A stretch of 64,000 nt of DNA, taken from Combretum micranthum. Taxonomy: Eukaryota; Streptophyta; Magnoliopsida; Myrtales; Combretaceae. The notes beneath the pieces were generated by a model. That model did no database searches. It was not told the DNA's origin and was given only the letters and a program-made list of their open reading frames with translations. Made by a program: the position numbers and the translations under genes. Positions 1 to 13,040 of this stretch are shown piece after piece. Position 1 is the stretch's first letter. The number at the start of each line of letters is the position of its first letter. Location: contig JAMXBD010000583.1 of assembly GCA_024138025.1 (NCBI GenBank), positions 124,001 through 188,000 of the forward strand, read 5' to 3'.

Positions 1-1234
1 GTTTGTTCAAAGTATAGGCATTGCACTAGGTACGTAGTGACTTGTATGTTACTTGCTAGAATGGATATCTTAAATGAATTAATACTTAAAGGTGGCCTTA
101 ATAATTGCTTGCTGCTTGTACGTGGTCGTTGAGCCCGGTCCGAAGGGTAACAATCCTACTAAGCAGTGCTAGCACGGTGGTTAGTCTCATCATTGACATT
201 GGACAAATGATGGTTATTAGTGGATCGGCGGGTAGCTGATGAGGGAGACAGTATTGAGGTAACATTTATTTAAATTAGAGAGAAGCTGTAATAAGTGGTT
301 TAATATATGGGCTTTGTTACTCCGTTTAATTACAATGGACTAATATAGATAAAGATGAGTAATGGTTGTAACCCTAAGATGAGGCTATTTACTAATGTTC
401 CTATAGGGGATATAAGTATTCGGGCTGCCTATATCAACCCCTCTAAGTAGTTGCTACTACTTAGGACCCCTAGGTTCTTAGTGTGTTGCCAAAGTATGAG
501 TGCTATATTGTTGTTTTGCTATACTTTAATTTAAAGATATAAACTATTGGTTGTTGCATTGCATCTAGAACAGGTGTGTATGCCCATCTTGTGTGTGCTT
601 GTGTTGCTATCGTACTAGGCTTCGGCTCATTCCTTTCTTTTTCATGTGATGTTTTGGACGCTTGTGATTATCAAGTATGGGACAACTTTAAAAGAGCTTA
701 TTAACAAGTGGAGTGCTTAGGAACGTTGAACTATTTATGCTGTTAGCAGAAGTTATCGATCATCTTTTTGAACTTATATTTTGATGAAGGCATATCTATG
801 AGCCCATGGTTGTATTTTGGGATACTGGACATTGTGTATTTTAAGATACCTAATGGTATGAAACTTATTTATAAATGTTGGTCTACTAACGGAAGTAGTC
901 CATTTGGAAATCATTTTGAGAAATTTATTTTTCTACTGTAGATCTTGTTTTTAGAATCTAATTTAGGGCCTTTTTGGTTCGTCATTTTGGTATCATTTCG
1001 GCATCATTTTTATGCCAAATAGATATCATATTGATATCGATCTGATATTGAACCGATACCAAGTTGATACTGATAAAAAACTGATAATCTAGATAGGCCC
1101 TTAATGCTTTTAGAATCTAAAATCTATTTAGCAATGATCACGATAAACCATAGATTAGGTTAGCTTTAACTTATAATGTATAAGTATTATACGTGGCGGT
1201 TGAGCATGCCTTGAACCTAGTTTGAGGCATGAGA
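1..1234 (+). repeat. LTR B1, 3' part, cut by the window edge
   Basis: This is the downstream part of a long terminal repeat in forward orientation. The reverse complement of the end of a second copy (B2, starting at 14496 with TGTCATGCCTCGAACC) matches the stretch ending near 1234 (TTTGAGGCATGAGA), where the expected TGACA terminus has become TGAGA. The two copies also share an internal block around 400-560 reading as stations of 'tatcaacccc' and 'ttggttgttgcattgcat', and solo LTR C shows the same block near 37340-37480. No coding sequence is visible. The integrase relic of a Tat-type element starts right after it, so this LTR probably inserted into that element; its other target duplication lies outside the window. 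Confidence 0.6.
966..1100. mobile_element. Small Tourist-like MITE (PIF/Harbinger type)
   Basis: A 135-bp insertion inside LTR B1. It starts GGGCCTTTTTGGTTC and ends AGATAGGCCC, so the outer inverted repeat is GGGCCT plus scattered matches. It is flanked on both sides by TTA (963-965 and 1101-1103), the target-site form of PIF/Harbinger elements. The interior is non-coding and rich in 'gatatc/gatatt' words. The TIR is short, so this could be a degraded hAT-like MITE instead. A copy of 'tttagaatctaa' lies outside each end; I cannot explain it. Confidence 0.5.
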
Positions 1235-1251
1235 AAACTGATGCAAAATAA

Positions 1252-1682
1252 TTAATATAATGATGCAAGAAATGCTAATAGCATACCTCAATCGAGCATA
1301 CCCAAGCTCAGACCTCCATTGCCTTATTAATCCATGGCCTTTTGCACAATAGAGGCTCAACATCCTTTGCCCTTTCCCTGTGTCAACTGATCAAAGAAAA
1401 TTTATCATAGTAAAATGCGATTACTTCATGCAATGGGTAAAAGCAAAAGTAGTGGCCAATGTTATGGATAAAATTATCCAACGTTTGATTTACCATAACA
1501 TCATAGTCAGGTTCGGAGTCCTACATACCCTTGTCATGGATAATGTGAAAACAATTCAGTTCAAAAAGAATAAATTATTTTTGTGCAGCATACTAAATCA
1601 CCATACATTACACCTCAGTTGCACATCCATAAGCTAATGGGTAGATTGAGGTAGTCAATAGAACCATAATGGAAAGCATAAA
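1252..1682 (+). pseudogene. Tat-type Ty3/gypsy integrase, first part
   Basis: Degraded integrase core. The stretch near 1335-1380 reads with a stop like the conserved 'PWPFAQ...DILGPFP' entry to the core. The frame at 1380-1637 then gives KFIIVKCDYFMQWVKA (first catalytic Asp region) and RFGVLHTLVMDN (second Asp region). After a frame change, ANG-stop-IEVVNRTIMES follows near 1634-1680, the region of the catalytic Glu. The pattern 'KFxIVxxDYFxxWVxA...RFGxPxTxVxDN' is typical of the Tat/Ogre/Retand branch. The reading frame is cut at 1682 by solo LTR A1 and resumes at 9258. Several stops and frame changes make it non-functional. Confidence 0.8.
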
Positions 1683-2330
1683 TGCAAAATCCCTAGATTT
1701 TTATACTGAGTTTAAATTCAAACCCTAGAACCGAAAGTCAACCAAAAACCCTAAAGTCAACAAAACCTATATAAAACCCTAGAATTTAGGTCTAGCAATC
1801 CCACGCTCTTAAATCCCAGACAATGGAATTGAGATAATGGTTTATAATAGTTCGTAACAATATAGGAAAGCTTAAAAATATTAGATTCGCTAATTTCTAG
1901 TGTATTTCGGATCCGAACGAGATCAATTTTGAAAAAACCATGCCATGATACACTGGACAATATAAATATTCCAATGATACCTTTAGATTTAGAATAATAT
2001 AACATATATCGCATTTATACATGTATTTTTTTTACTACCGGTAAATTATTAGTCTTGTTTACTATTCATTATCCTATCTTACTATTTATTTCTATTCATC
2101 TATTTCTACTTTTTCTTACTACCTATATACCTATTTTATTACTTTTTCCCTTTCCAATACATCTTATATCAAATTATATCTTATATATTACTTACTTTTC
2201 TTTACAAAATACAAAATAAATTATTTTCTCTCCATCTTCCCCTCTTGGTCAGCACCATTCCCCCTCTCTCATCTCCATTAGTTTTCTTTTTCAATTTATT
2301 TTATTACACACAATTTTCCTCCATCTTCAA

Positions 2331-2340
2331 CTATAAATAC
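2331..2340 (+). promoter_or_regulatory. TATA box of LTR A1
   Basis: CTATAAATAC in a pyrimidine-rich context about 650 bp inside the LTR. The same decamer is at the equivalent place in both LTRs of Tekay-2 (41714-41723 and 51291-51300, reverse strand), which supports a real pol II core promoter of the family. Confidence 0.7.
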
Positions 2341-2775
2341 CTTCTTTCCCGCCACTTTTTTCACACACTTATTTTACATAACAAAACTCTCTCAAAATTT
2401 CACTATAAATCCTCTCAACACAATTCCTCTCTACCAAAATTCTTTTCAACCAAATTCTTCCAAAATCCTTCCCTACACATAAACCATTTACCACATATCA
2501 CTAATCACATAATCCAACATTCATCACCTTCTTCTACCAACATAAACACACTCTTAAGTAAAACTTTCTACCATCTATTTACCCATGTCATGTAACTTAG
2601 CATGACCATAGTGTTGTTTCCTAAGAGCTCATGTGAGTTATGGAAGCAACAACTTGTTTATGATTTATTCTTGCACGCGCCAAGAATTCTGATTTTATTA
2701 TTTTGTTATTATGATACTATGTTGTTAGTATGCTCCTAACTTAACTTTTGTTTCTATTATTATCTATATGTATAT

Positions 2776-5700
2776 TGTCATGCCCCAAAGGGTATCCTAA
2801 ATGCGATAATCCACCACACTCAATATTTAAACTCAAGTATGACAACCTTAGTCACTCCATGAGTTTAGACACCGGGCGTAAGGCTCATGTTCAACATATA
2901 GGGAACCATACTTTGAATCGAGAAAGCTTAAGGAGACATATATAGCGATAAGAATATCAATCATAATAGTTATAATCAAGATTTAATGTATTACAAAAAT
3001 CTAAGGGGCATACCCCCGTCAAAATATTAAGAGTCCTTAAGTTTGCAAAAGTCTCTTATAACAACATATCATGTATAAGATTAAGGAGATTTAACTAGAA
3101 GTCTATGCCTAACATCTAGGTCCCGACTTCTTCAAAAAGCTACTTAACTTCCAAAAGATATACCTACGGAAAGTGGCCTCTCGAGGATAGCCATAAATAT
3201 TCATATTGCAATTGGAAACTATAGGGGTATAAGCACACGAGCTTAGTGAGTTTCACTTCCAAATTAAATACTTCAACATACAATAGGGCAAACAAGTTAT
3301 ATTATCAATTATATGAAATGCACAAGCACGTGAGCATACGATATATAAGACTTTCCGAGAGTCTTATATTGAATGGATTTATGCCCTCCATTCGGGGTTA
3401 GGTGTTTCAGGCCCATACGACTATAGATTTCAATTTTTCTCATTTACATTGTGGTTGATTCAAGTGCCCACCCATTCACAATTTTTGTAGTTGATACAAG
3501 TGCCTACACCACTTCCATTTTGTTTCAGGCCATTATGCCAACATTCGAGTTTATAGGCCCATCATTGCCCAGCTATTGTGTTTTCTTCCCACAAAGGTAT
3601 AATAACAAATGCAATGTGACTCAACATATGGTATGCATAGTCAATTTGATTATAAGATCATAACATATTAATTAATAATTTATAGGCGATCATAGATATT
3701 GCAGACACTTCAATTCTATACTAAATCATACAAATATTTACAACAATTCCATTTCGATATTCTTATCATCGATTCACTCAAATAGAATTCACATGCACAT
3801 TCCAATTTTATCTTGCCCTAATTCTAACGCCACTATCATTACAAGCACAATTATAAGCATGTAATTTAAAGATAGTGAACTCGCTTTGCCATGGCGCAAA
3901 AATCCACTTAATCGTAATAGTCCTTGGAAAGGTCTAGTCTGTCTCCCAAGTCTTCTAATCAAAAGAAATAACTCTAATGAGTATTTCTACAAAGTTTGAA
4001 TGAATTTATAAATTCTGCTCTAATAAGTTCGTTTAAGAGGAAATTCCAACTTAAAACGGCCATAACTTGGTCATTTTAACTCGGAATTTCGCATATTATA
4101 TACTGATTTCTACCTATTTGACGAGAGCTATCTATTTCTAATGTTATTTCCATCAAAATAGGTCGTTAGATCCATGAAAATTAGGGTACAAAATGCTATT
4201 CGAATTTCCCATCCCACAATTCAACTCCTAATTTAAAACCAAGCATCATTCCGAAGCTTTGATAGATACTTAGCTATCATTATATCTTGAAACACTCTAT
4301 TATATACATATATAACTCAATATTATGCATGATTCATGTAGGTTGGTCAATCTATCTCTTCATTTACCTAGACAATGCTCAATGGAATGTGTAATACACT
4401 ATTTTTTATCTTTGTTTCTACCAAGTGCATTATGTGTACATGCAATATCTATAAGCTATTATCATGAATGTCATGAGATGAGTTATCTATCTATATATAT
4501 CCTCAATGTTATACGATATCAAGAATTCTTTTAGAAAACTTTTGCTTTGCAAATCTTTTGAAATCTCTAGACTTAAGAAAACTAGTTTTATTTCTTGTAA
4601 AATCACCTTTGCTTTTATCAAAACGCAACCTTAATGACCTATAAGCCTAACACCTTCATTATTTTAATAAAATTCTTCATTTTGGAGTTTGAAAATAGAT
4701 GTTTAAATAGGTGGTCTACCTAATTACGAATTTTACAAGATCTTTAAGGAATAAAAACATTGTTTAATCTATACTTTGAAAACCTTCATTGTTTTAGGAT
4801 TATACTTTGATAAATTTCATTTATCCTGGTCAAAATTAGGTCTTTATTACATGTATTGCCTAGGACTTCTATTTTTCCATTAAAATACTTATTTTGGCAT
4901 TTGGAAATAGGTGTTTAAATAGAGGTCATTTCTAAATCCGAATTTGGAAATTTATATTTGAGATTGTTTCTTTTGAAAAACTCATTTAGTCTTTCTAAAA
5001 CTAATTCCTAATCAAACCTACTCCTTAAGGCTTCCATTTCTTTAATAAAAATCTTGTTTTGGGGTTGAAAAATGGGATTTCACATATCAAGCTTTCCTTA
5101 TTATGAATTTTAAGTTGGTTGATGGGGTTGGAACATAATGCTAACTTATCTTTGTAAACTTTTCCTTGTTTTAAAAATATCCCTTAATAGATCTAAGGCT
5201 TATTCATCAAAACCACTCATTTATGACACCTACTCCCTAAGCCTTTCATTTTTAATGCAAAATACTTATTTTGAAGTTGAAAAATAGCTTTTCCAAATAT
5301 GGTTCTTTTTAGATCCGAATTTCAAAAATCCATTTTTGTTGAAACTAAAATAGATCTTAAGCTTCCTAACATTTTCCAACTATCATCATGCTACTACAAG
5401 TCCTTTATGTACATAAAACAAAAACCTATGTCATTTATGAACTCACAACAACTAGATCTAGTTTATTATACTAGTCATAAATGCAAATGCACTATGATCA
5501 TTATGTAGATATTGTTAAATAATGAATATATGCATAAAACATTAATAATAACAACGTAACTTAATAATAAAGTAAAATAATAGCAAAACAACATAAATAA
5601 CAAGATCTATAACATTGTGATGGCAAGGATCTCATATTCAAGTATTTCCACATCCCTAGCTTAAAGTTCATGAAGATTTTTGAGTGGAATCACACATGAA

Positions 5701-6597
5701 TGATCTTGCCATTACATGTTTTTAAGATGGTAAAGTGTAGATCTATTACCTATTAGTGGTTTGGAACAAGAAAACTTGAAGGAAAAAAAATGTGTATGTG
5801 TGTGTAGAGGGAGAGCGTCATGGCACAAAGAGAGGAGAGAAGAGAGAGTTTTGCAAAAATTTTCTAAAAGTGAAAATGCAGAAAGAAAGAAAGTGAAATG
5901 GTGAAGGCATAAAGGGGTAAAGGTTTGCTTTAATTGAATAAAAGAAAAAAAAATAAAACAAATTTGAAGAGAGAGGGAGGGCATGGGGCACCGGTTTTGG
6001 GGTTAAAGGGGGAGAGAGATATGTTTTGTTGTGTTATGTAAGTTTCAAAATTAAATAAGTAATTTAAGTAGTAAAAGTTGTATTGAAAAAGTAAATTGTA
6101 AGAAATAGGATATAAGGATGTAAGAAATAGGGTATGGGTAATTGTACTTGATGAATAGTGTGAAAGAAATCAAAAGTAGATTAGACAATTAAAGTATCGA
6201 TAGTAATGAAAATAGAATTAAAAGGCTATAACTGTAACTTTTATAACTTTAAAAATTATATAACTGATATATTTGGAAATCTTACGAAATTGTGAATCTA
6301 ACGGTACTAATATCATATTTTTAATATCTCGAGTCCCGAGACACATTTTTTGAAGTCTGTATCCGATTGGGTTCGAAATAGGTCGAAAATTCACTAATAT
6401 GATATTCCTAAGCATCATAATATTATTACGAACCAATATATACTCTTCACTCATATTTTGACTTCTTAACTTAGGAACACAGGGTTGCCAGATCTAAACT
6501 GCTAGAGTTTCCTAGGGATTTATTGACTTAAGGCTTCCGGTTGACTTTCCGATTTAGGGTTTTAACTCGAAATTACCTTAAAATTTAGGGGTTTACA
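2776..6597 (-). mobile_element. Solo LTR A2 (Tekay-type), inverted
   Basis: A complete 3,822-bp LTR in reverse orientation. On the plus strand it runs from TGTCATGCCCCAAAGGG to AGGGGTTTACA. Perfect 5-bp target copies tatat lie at 2771-2775 and 6598-6602. There is no internal domain, so it arose by LTR-LTR recombination. Inside are four degenerate copies of the roughly 200-bp LTR array unit (about 4680-5330), the quasi-palindrome at 4053-4077, and GT/GA-rich tracts near 5790-5850. No gene is seen; short ORFs here are by-products of low-complexity sequence. Confidence 0.92.
4680..5330 (-). repeat. Degenerate ~200-bp LTR-internal repeats, 4 copies
   Basis: Four spaced copies of a module whose plus-strand core is 'cattttgg-rttggaaatagrtgttt' and which ends in 'tacgaatttt' or 'atccgaattt' (near 4725, 4936, 5098 and 5313). 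The module recurs in the other LTRs of the family with varying copy number. Confidence 0.7.
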
Positions 6598-9257
6598 TAT
6601 ATCTATACATTTCTTGGATCCTAAATGCTCACTAACTCTCTAACAAGCTTATTATTATTATTGCTTTTTCTTTTCTCTCTTTTTCTTTTTTTCTCAGACT
6701 AGTCTATTCTTAGTCCCAGGTTGCCTTGATAAAGCTAAGGCTCCCAATACTTGATTGGGATACCTTGATGAAGCTAATGTTCCCAATACTTGATCTTATT
6801 ATCTTGCTTATTATTTTGCTTCTTATATCTTTCCTATATTTTCATCTTTTTCATCCTATATACTCATGCATATGCATAATCATAATGATATTGTCTCAAC
6901 AAAAATTAAGAGGAAATTTTCTTTAACAAAGGAAAATAGAACCAAATTCTTTTATCTTGTAACTTTGTCACTAAATAATGCTTTTGTCATCAAAACGTAG
7001 AAAATTTATTTTACAACTCCTTTTCAAACTCACTAGGAATTTTCTTAGAGGTCAACAAGGATGATTTTCCAAAGAAATTAACTAAGAAAATCAACACTCT
7101 CTTTTCATGATAAGTAACATAAAGATTAATAAAACTTAGTGTTAATAATTCTTTGATAATCAAATTTTTCTTAAAAAGCTACTTATAGGATTTTTATCAA
7201 CTCCATAATAAAAACCAAGAACTAGGCTAGTTTTCAAAGTTAAGATAAAATCAACTCACTGATTTATAAACCCACTTAGAAAAATAGATGTTGCTAAGCT
7301 TTCAAATGATAATCCATTTTCAAAGAAATAAAAAGAATATAAACATGATCAGTTCCAAAAAATGATAGATATTATCGACAACTTAAGAAAATATTGAATC
7401 ATGATTTCCTTCAAAGTAAAATTGGTAAAAGACTTAAAAGACCAAGCTTCAAAAATAAAATTTATTTTTAAAGAAGTTAGGAAATAAAAACATAAGAAGA
7501 AAAAGACTTATATATGAAAACCATTTTTTTTAAAGAAAAATATATACAACTCAAATTATTATAGATTATCAACAACTTAATAGAAAATTTTGAAAACTTC
7601 ATTTTTATCACTAAAAGTAAAATTTGTAGGAGATCAAAGTTAAGAAAAATTAATTTATTTTAGAAAAAGAAATTGGAAAACAAAATAAGAATATTCTCAA
7701 TTGTAATAATCTAAGAAATTATAAATTCTTTCCAAAACATTTAGAAAAGAAATTGTTAAGATTCAAGTTTTCTACACCATAAGATAAATTGTTTTACAAG
7801 AAAATAATTATTGAGACAACGCCATTAAATTTTGCATACAATATGAGCTTATATATATGTATTCAAGGATTTTTCAAATATATAAAGATCTATATTTTGC
7901 TAAAGGATTTTTGGATAAAGGAAAGTTTGGAAAATGATATTTCAAGGGCTAGGATTTTCGTGGTAATTATGTACCAACTTTTTTGTGATCCAAAAGACTT
8001 TTTATGACAAAACTAACCTTAGAAATTGATAGATCTTTTTGAGTAGGTAGAAAATGCTATATTATATGTGAAATTCAGAGTTAACATGAGTAAGTTATGA
8101 CCATTTTAAGTTGGAATTTCCCTCTATACGATTTTTGTCGAACTTAGTAAAATAGAATTAGCAACTTTAAGTAAAACTTCCAAAAAACAATCATTTTGAG
8201 TATTTCTCTTGTATAGGTGACATGGAGACCGAGTTTCCATATTTGGAGGATTACTTTGACTAGAAGTTTTCACACAAATGGCCGAGTGAGTTTATTTTTT
8301 ACATTTTTGCACTTATGTTTTTGCTTGTAAAATTAGTGTTATTAGAATTAGGAAAAGATAAATTAGAAAGATGCGTGTGCTTTACATATATGGGTGAAAT
8401 TATGTTTAAGTATATCGAGGCAGGAGTTGTTCATAATAAATGCTTGATATAGTGTAGGAATGATTGTCTGAAACTATACGATCACTCGTAAAATATTTAG
8501 TCATTCCATGAGAATTAAATAAATTAATTGGTGGGACAAAAGCATAATAAGGAGGTTCATAGAGATCGTCCGAATTAAATTACGGTAAAATAAAACACCT
8601 ATATTAAAATATGATTTACAGCTGGATAGTAGCTCAAATAATACTACAAAGAAAATTACATTTATAAAAATTGGTCTTTTCGATCTGGAATTCGTAATCT
8701 TGAATAAAAGAGTAAATCCATTCAAACATATAATTCCTAGAAAATCGCATGTATTATTTGCTTACATGCTTGTGCATCTTATATGATTATTTAAGTAAAC
8801 TTGTTTGATTAATTGTTGTTAGGTATTTAATTGTGGAAATAATTCTCACTAAGCGTGTAGCTTATACCCTCATAGGTATCTCTTGCATGCATTTTAGAGC
8901 TAAGAGCTTTTGGTTAGAATCCAAGATTTGAAGTAGAAATAGCTTTCCATGTAGAAATTTGAAAATGTAAACGGACTATGATAGAATTAGTTGTTTTATC
9001 AAGGAATGTGCCTTGAAGTTTGTAAGACTCCTTGTATATCTTTTAAGAACCTTGGTTTTACTGTTATGATTTACTTTCTTAATTGTTATGATGTATAACT
9101 GTTAAATGGCTTGATCCAAAGTTTTGTCCACTATGAACGTGAAAGTACGCCTTACGCCCGATATCGAGACTTTTAGGATAACTAAGGTTGTCATACTTAA
9201 ATCTTAATATTAAGCGTGGTGGGCTGTCACGTTTAAGATACCCTTTGGGGTGTGACA

Positions 9258-9750
9258 CTAAAGGCTTGGGTTGATCACCTCAATGGAAAATGGGCTGATG
9301 AGCTTCCCGACATATTTTAGGGATACTACACTATCTATAGGACTCTAATAGAGGAAACTCCTTTTTTGCTAGTGTTTAGCTCCAAAGTAGTTCTACAAAT
9401 TGAGCTCGAGCTATCAAATATTAGAGTTTAGTGCTATGATGAGATGGTTAACCAAGTGGGCCTTAGAGCGGAGATTGATGCTATTGAAGAAACTTGTGAC
9501 ATCATCAGCAAAAGACTAGCCACCTATTAGCAAAGAGCAGCTAGATACTATGACCAGAAAGTCAAGCATAAGTTTTTCCTCCTTAGAGACCTGCTACACT
9601 GGAAACTAGAGGAAACAAGATTTGAAGAAACGGGGGTAAACTTGTTCCAAACTAAGAGGACCCCATCAAAGTAAAGGATATCCTTAAGAACAAAGCATAT
9701 AAGCTCGAGACACTCAACAAAGAACTTATCCTTAGAACTTAGAACATGAA
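9258..9750 (+). pseudogene. Tat-type Ty3/gypsy integrase, second part
   Basis: Continuation of the relic at 1252-1682. The translation is interrupted by stops but reads LKAWVDHLNGKWADELP, then 'RTLIEETPFLLVF', then 'VGLRAEIDAIEETCDI' and RAARYYDQKVKHKFF. These are the C-terminal integrase segments (KGKWxDELPxxLWxYRTT, ETPFxLxYG, RYYNxxVxxRxFxxGDLVLR) of Tat/Ogre-type elements. The coding trace fades near 9745. At least four stops and one frame change are visible; it is a fossil. Confidence 0.8.
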
Positions 9751-10691
9751 TAACCCCAGAAATTTCTTCAAATAAAAGAAATCAATCTTCATGACATCGT
9801 TCATCTTTCTTTCATTTGTATAAAGTTTTGAATACAAGCATTTAAATCCCTCATATGCCAATAGGCATAACCCACAAAGCAATTATTGAATGAAAGATAA
9901 AAATTACATCGTTTAACCTGCTTGTTCTTCCACTTTTTCACTAAGGCATGATAACGAACTCCCGAAGTCTATCAAACGAACGCTGAGCAACCTAAAAAGA
10001 GTAACACCCAAATGAAACCAACTCATGCCTGGAATCACCAGAGCAATAACTCCCATCGTAGTTACTCCCTTAAGAAGCTTGGGTAATTCCCTTAAATAAA
10101 TCGGGTAACTCCCTTCATGGTAACTCCCTTAAATAGCTTAGATAACTCCTTTAGAAAGTAAAACCTAATAAGAGCTTAAGTAACTCGCTCAGTGGTTAGG
10201 GTCACAAAGGAGCACATATAACTCCCTTAGCAATGATTGCCCTCAAAAAGTTTGGACAATAAGCTCAAAAAGGGCTTAATAACCTTATGAGCTACCACAA
10301 AAAGGTGTAGATATGTCTAAAGTTAGAAATGCAAGAGGTGCAAAAAGAGAACAAATTTCATTAAGTCAAATTGATTATAGTAGTTTTGACGAGCATCTCA
10401 GCCAGGATAGTTTATGAGCATCCTAACCAACCGTTTACAAGGTGAACTCCTACAAGCAAACAACAAACTCCACAAATTCTCTAACCGAAGCTTCAAGCTA
10501 AGGTCATCCTTGAAAGAAACAGGGATGGTGGTATACCATTTAAATGATTCTAACTTGATAAAAAATGTGGAAATGGCTACCTTGGACAACCAATCTCTTA
10601 AGCATCTAGCCTTTTGTAAACCATAACCACTCGCCATGAAAATAGCCAAGAAGCAAGGCCCTTAATGCTTTAAAGAAGGACGAATTACCCT
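9751..10691 (+). other. Non-coding 3' region of the Tat relic
   Basis: Between the end of integrase and solo LTR A3 there is no recognisable coding sequence. Elements of the Tat branch commonly have a long, variable, non-coding region here, often with short tandem repeats; a repeat patch is indeed present (see 10040-10240). The sequence continues after A3 at 14356-14495. Two overlapping opposite-strand ORFs of 70-83 codons at 10398-10649 show no family features and I do not call them genes. Confidence 0.5.
10040..10240 (+). repeat. Short degenerate repeats of 'gtaactccctta'
   Basis: At least eight imperfect occurrences of a word close to GGTAACTCCCTTAA lie within about 200 bp, spaced irregularly at roughly 20-40 bp. 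Several have a following 'ataarctt' extension. This is a decayed minisatellite in the 3' non-coding part of the Tat relic. Confidence 0.65.
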
Positions 10692-12389
10692 TGTCACGCT
10701 CCAAAAGACACCATAAACGTAACAGTCTGCCGCATGCTAAACGAGACTTAAGAATCACTACGACGGTCATTCAAAAATCTTATGTTAGTATGCAAGGCGT
10801 TCCCTTACATAACATAATACATAAATAGTTGGAGATAGATAGTTTAATTTGATAAGATAAGCATAAAAACATAAACCATAGATATATCAAGATCAGTTAC
10901 AAAATACTAAAGGGCATTCCCTTGCTAAATAAAAGTCTAGGTATTATCTTTTAAGTAAAACCTGATCATTTAAGGTTTACTATGACAGACTATACAAAAC
11001 TAATCATAAACTTCTAAGGAAATAACTATTAGCTTCGCATTGCCTGATTTGGCCAAGTTTGGGGATGCAGCCATATGTATGGAAACAGCATTAAGAAGAA
11101 ACTGTGGGGGTCTAAGCTATGCTAGCTTAGTGAGTTTCACTTTCGAAATTAAATACTTCAACAACAATATGTCAAGCAAGTTATATTAACAATCATATGG
11201 CATGCACAAACACGTGAGCATACAATTCATAAAACTTTCCAGGAGTCTTATGTTGAATGGATTTATGCTCTTTATTCGGGGTTAGGTGTTTCAGGCTCAT
11301 ACGACCATAGATTTCAATTTTTCTCATTTACATTGTGGTTGATTCAGGTGCCCACCCACTCACGATTTTTGTAGTTGATACAAGTGCCTATACCACTTCC
11401 ATTTTGTTTCAGGCCATTATGCCAACATTGAGTTTACAAGCGCCTCATTGCCTAGCTATTATGCCTTCTTCCCACAAAGGTATAATAACAAATGCAATGT
11501 GACTCAACATATGGTATGTATGGTCAATTTGATTATAAGATCATGGCATATTAATTAACAATTTATGGGTGATCATAGATATTGCAGATACTTCAATTCT
11601 ATACTAAATCATACAAATATTCACAACAATTCCATTTCGATATTCTTATCATCGATTCACTCAAATAGAATTCACATACACATTCCAATTTTATCTTGCT
11701 CTAATTCTAATGCCAGTATCATTACAAGCACAATCATAAACATATAATTTAAAGATAGGGAACTCACTCAGCCATAGACACCTGTCTCTAATGATAGTGA
11801 TCTAGAAACAAGAATTTCCTCCCGATTCAAAATCACCTAAACAAAAGAAATACCCTAATGAGTATTTCATATCATAGCTAATTCCAACTTAATAAATAAA
11901 ACTCTTGAGTTCATAATTTTCGTGGTAAGTGGAAATCCCAACTTAAAATGGCTATAACTTGGCCATTTTAACTCAGAATTTCACAAATAAGCTATCAATT
12001 TCTATCTACTTCAAAAGATCTACCTATTTATGATATTATTTTTAACTTTTGAAAACGTTTAGGTTTCAGAATGCTCGGATCAGATCTGATCAGTAGCTAA
12101 AACTTGCATTTTCGAAATTGTTTCATGAAATTAGCATTATTTCTACCAAGTATATTATATGTGCATGCATTATCTACAAGTTATTATCATGAATGACATG
12201 ATATGAGCTAGCTATATGTATTTCCTTAATGATTTTTGGTCAAAAAGAATTTTTAGAAAAACTTTAACTTTCCTACAACGTCAAGAACACTTGTTTGAAA
12301 AAACTAGCTTTATCTCCTTGAAAATCATCTAAAATTTTACTAAAGTAAGGCCTTGTTGACTTATATACCTAATACATTCATTATCTTAA

Positions 12390-13040
12390 TAAAATTCTCC
12401 ATTTAAAGCTTGGGAATAGATGTTTAAATGTAGGTTTTGCCTAGTAACTAATTTTACACAATTTTAGGAAATAAAAATATTGTTTGATCATCGTTTGGAA
12501 CCTTTTCCTTTGTTTTAGGTTTATACTTTGATAAAACACATTTACTTTTATAAAAATCAAGTCTTTATTACATCTATACCCTAAGGATTCTATTTTCATA
12601 TTAAAATACTCATTTTGATATTTGGATATAGGTGTTTAAATGTGGATCATTCTTAGATCCGAATTTTGGGAAATTGTTTTGAGATTATTTCTTGTGAAAA
12701 ACTCATTTAATCTTTCTAAAATTAGGTTCTAATCAAACCTACTCCCTAAGACTTTCATTTCTTTAATAAAACTCTTATTTTAGGGCTGGAAAATAAGTGT
12801 TTTCTTGGCATTTTACCCTAGTTACGAATTTCAAAATTTTTGTTGGTGTTGAATCATAGATCTAACTTAACTTTTGTAATCATTTTCTTGTTTTGAAAAT
12901 TTATTTTAGTAAAACTAAGATCAACTTATAAAAATCACTCCTCTAAGATATCTATCACCTAAGCCCTTCATTTTACTTGTAAGATCTTCATTTTAAAGTT
13001 GGAAAATAGGTTTTCTAAATGGTTCTTTCTCAAGATTCGA
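12390..13040 (-). repeat. Degenerate ~200-bp LTR-internal repeats, 4 copies
   Basis: Same module as at 4680-5330. On the plus strand each copy has a 'cattttrra-nttgg-aatagrtgtttaaat' core and ends in 'acraatttt' or 'ccgaatttt' (near 12450, 12660, 12825 and 13040). Confidence 0.65.

Larger units (their letters stand above)
1683..9257 (+). mobile_element. Solo LTR A1 (Tekay-type), interrupted by LTR A2
   Basis: A single LTR in forward orientation, from TGCAAAATCCCTAG (expected TGTAAA...) to TTTGGGGTGTGACA. It consists of 1683-2775 and 6603-9257, about 3.75 kb net. Target copies are ataaa (1678-1682) and ctaaa (9258-9262), four of five bases matching, as expected for an old insertion. The integrase relic rejoins across it. 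Its start resembles the reverse complement of LTR A2's right end, and its end matches the GGGGTGTGACA terminus shared by LTRs A, D and D2 and by both Tekay elements. It holds a TATA box at 2331, a hairpin motif near 8084-8108, and no gene. Confidence 0.85.

Noticed and set aside
2245..2595. A 116-codon ORF with a hydrophobic start as a host gene
   Set aside because: It lies in the C/T-rich region after the TATA box of LTR A1, and similar C/T-rich ORFs occur at the equivalent place in D2 (56343-56619).
10398..10649. Overlapping opposite-strand ORFs in the Tat 3' region
   Set aside because: Short, mutually antisense, no recognisable motif; this region of Tat elements is normally non-coding.
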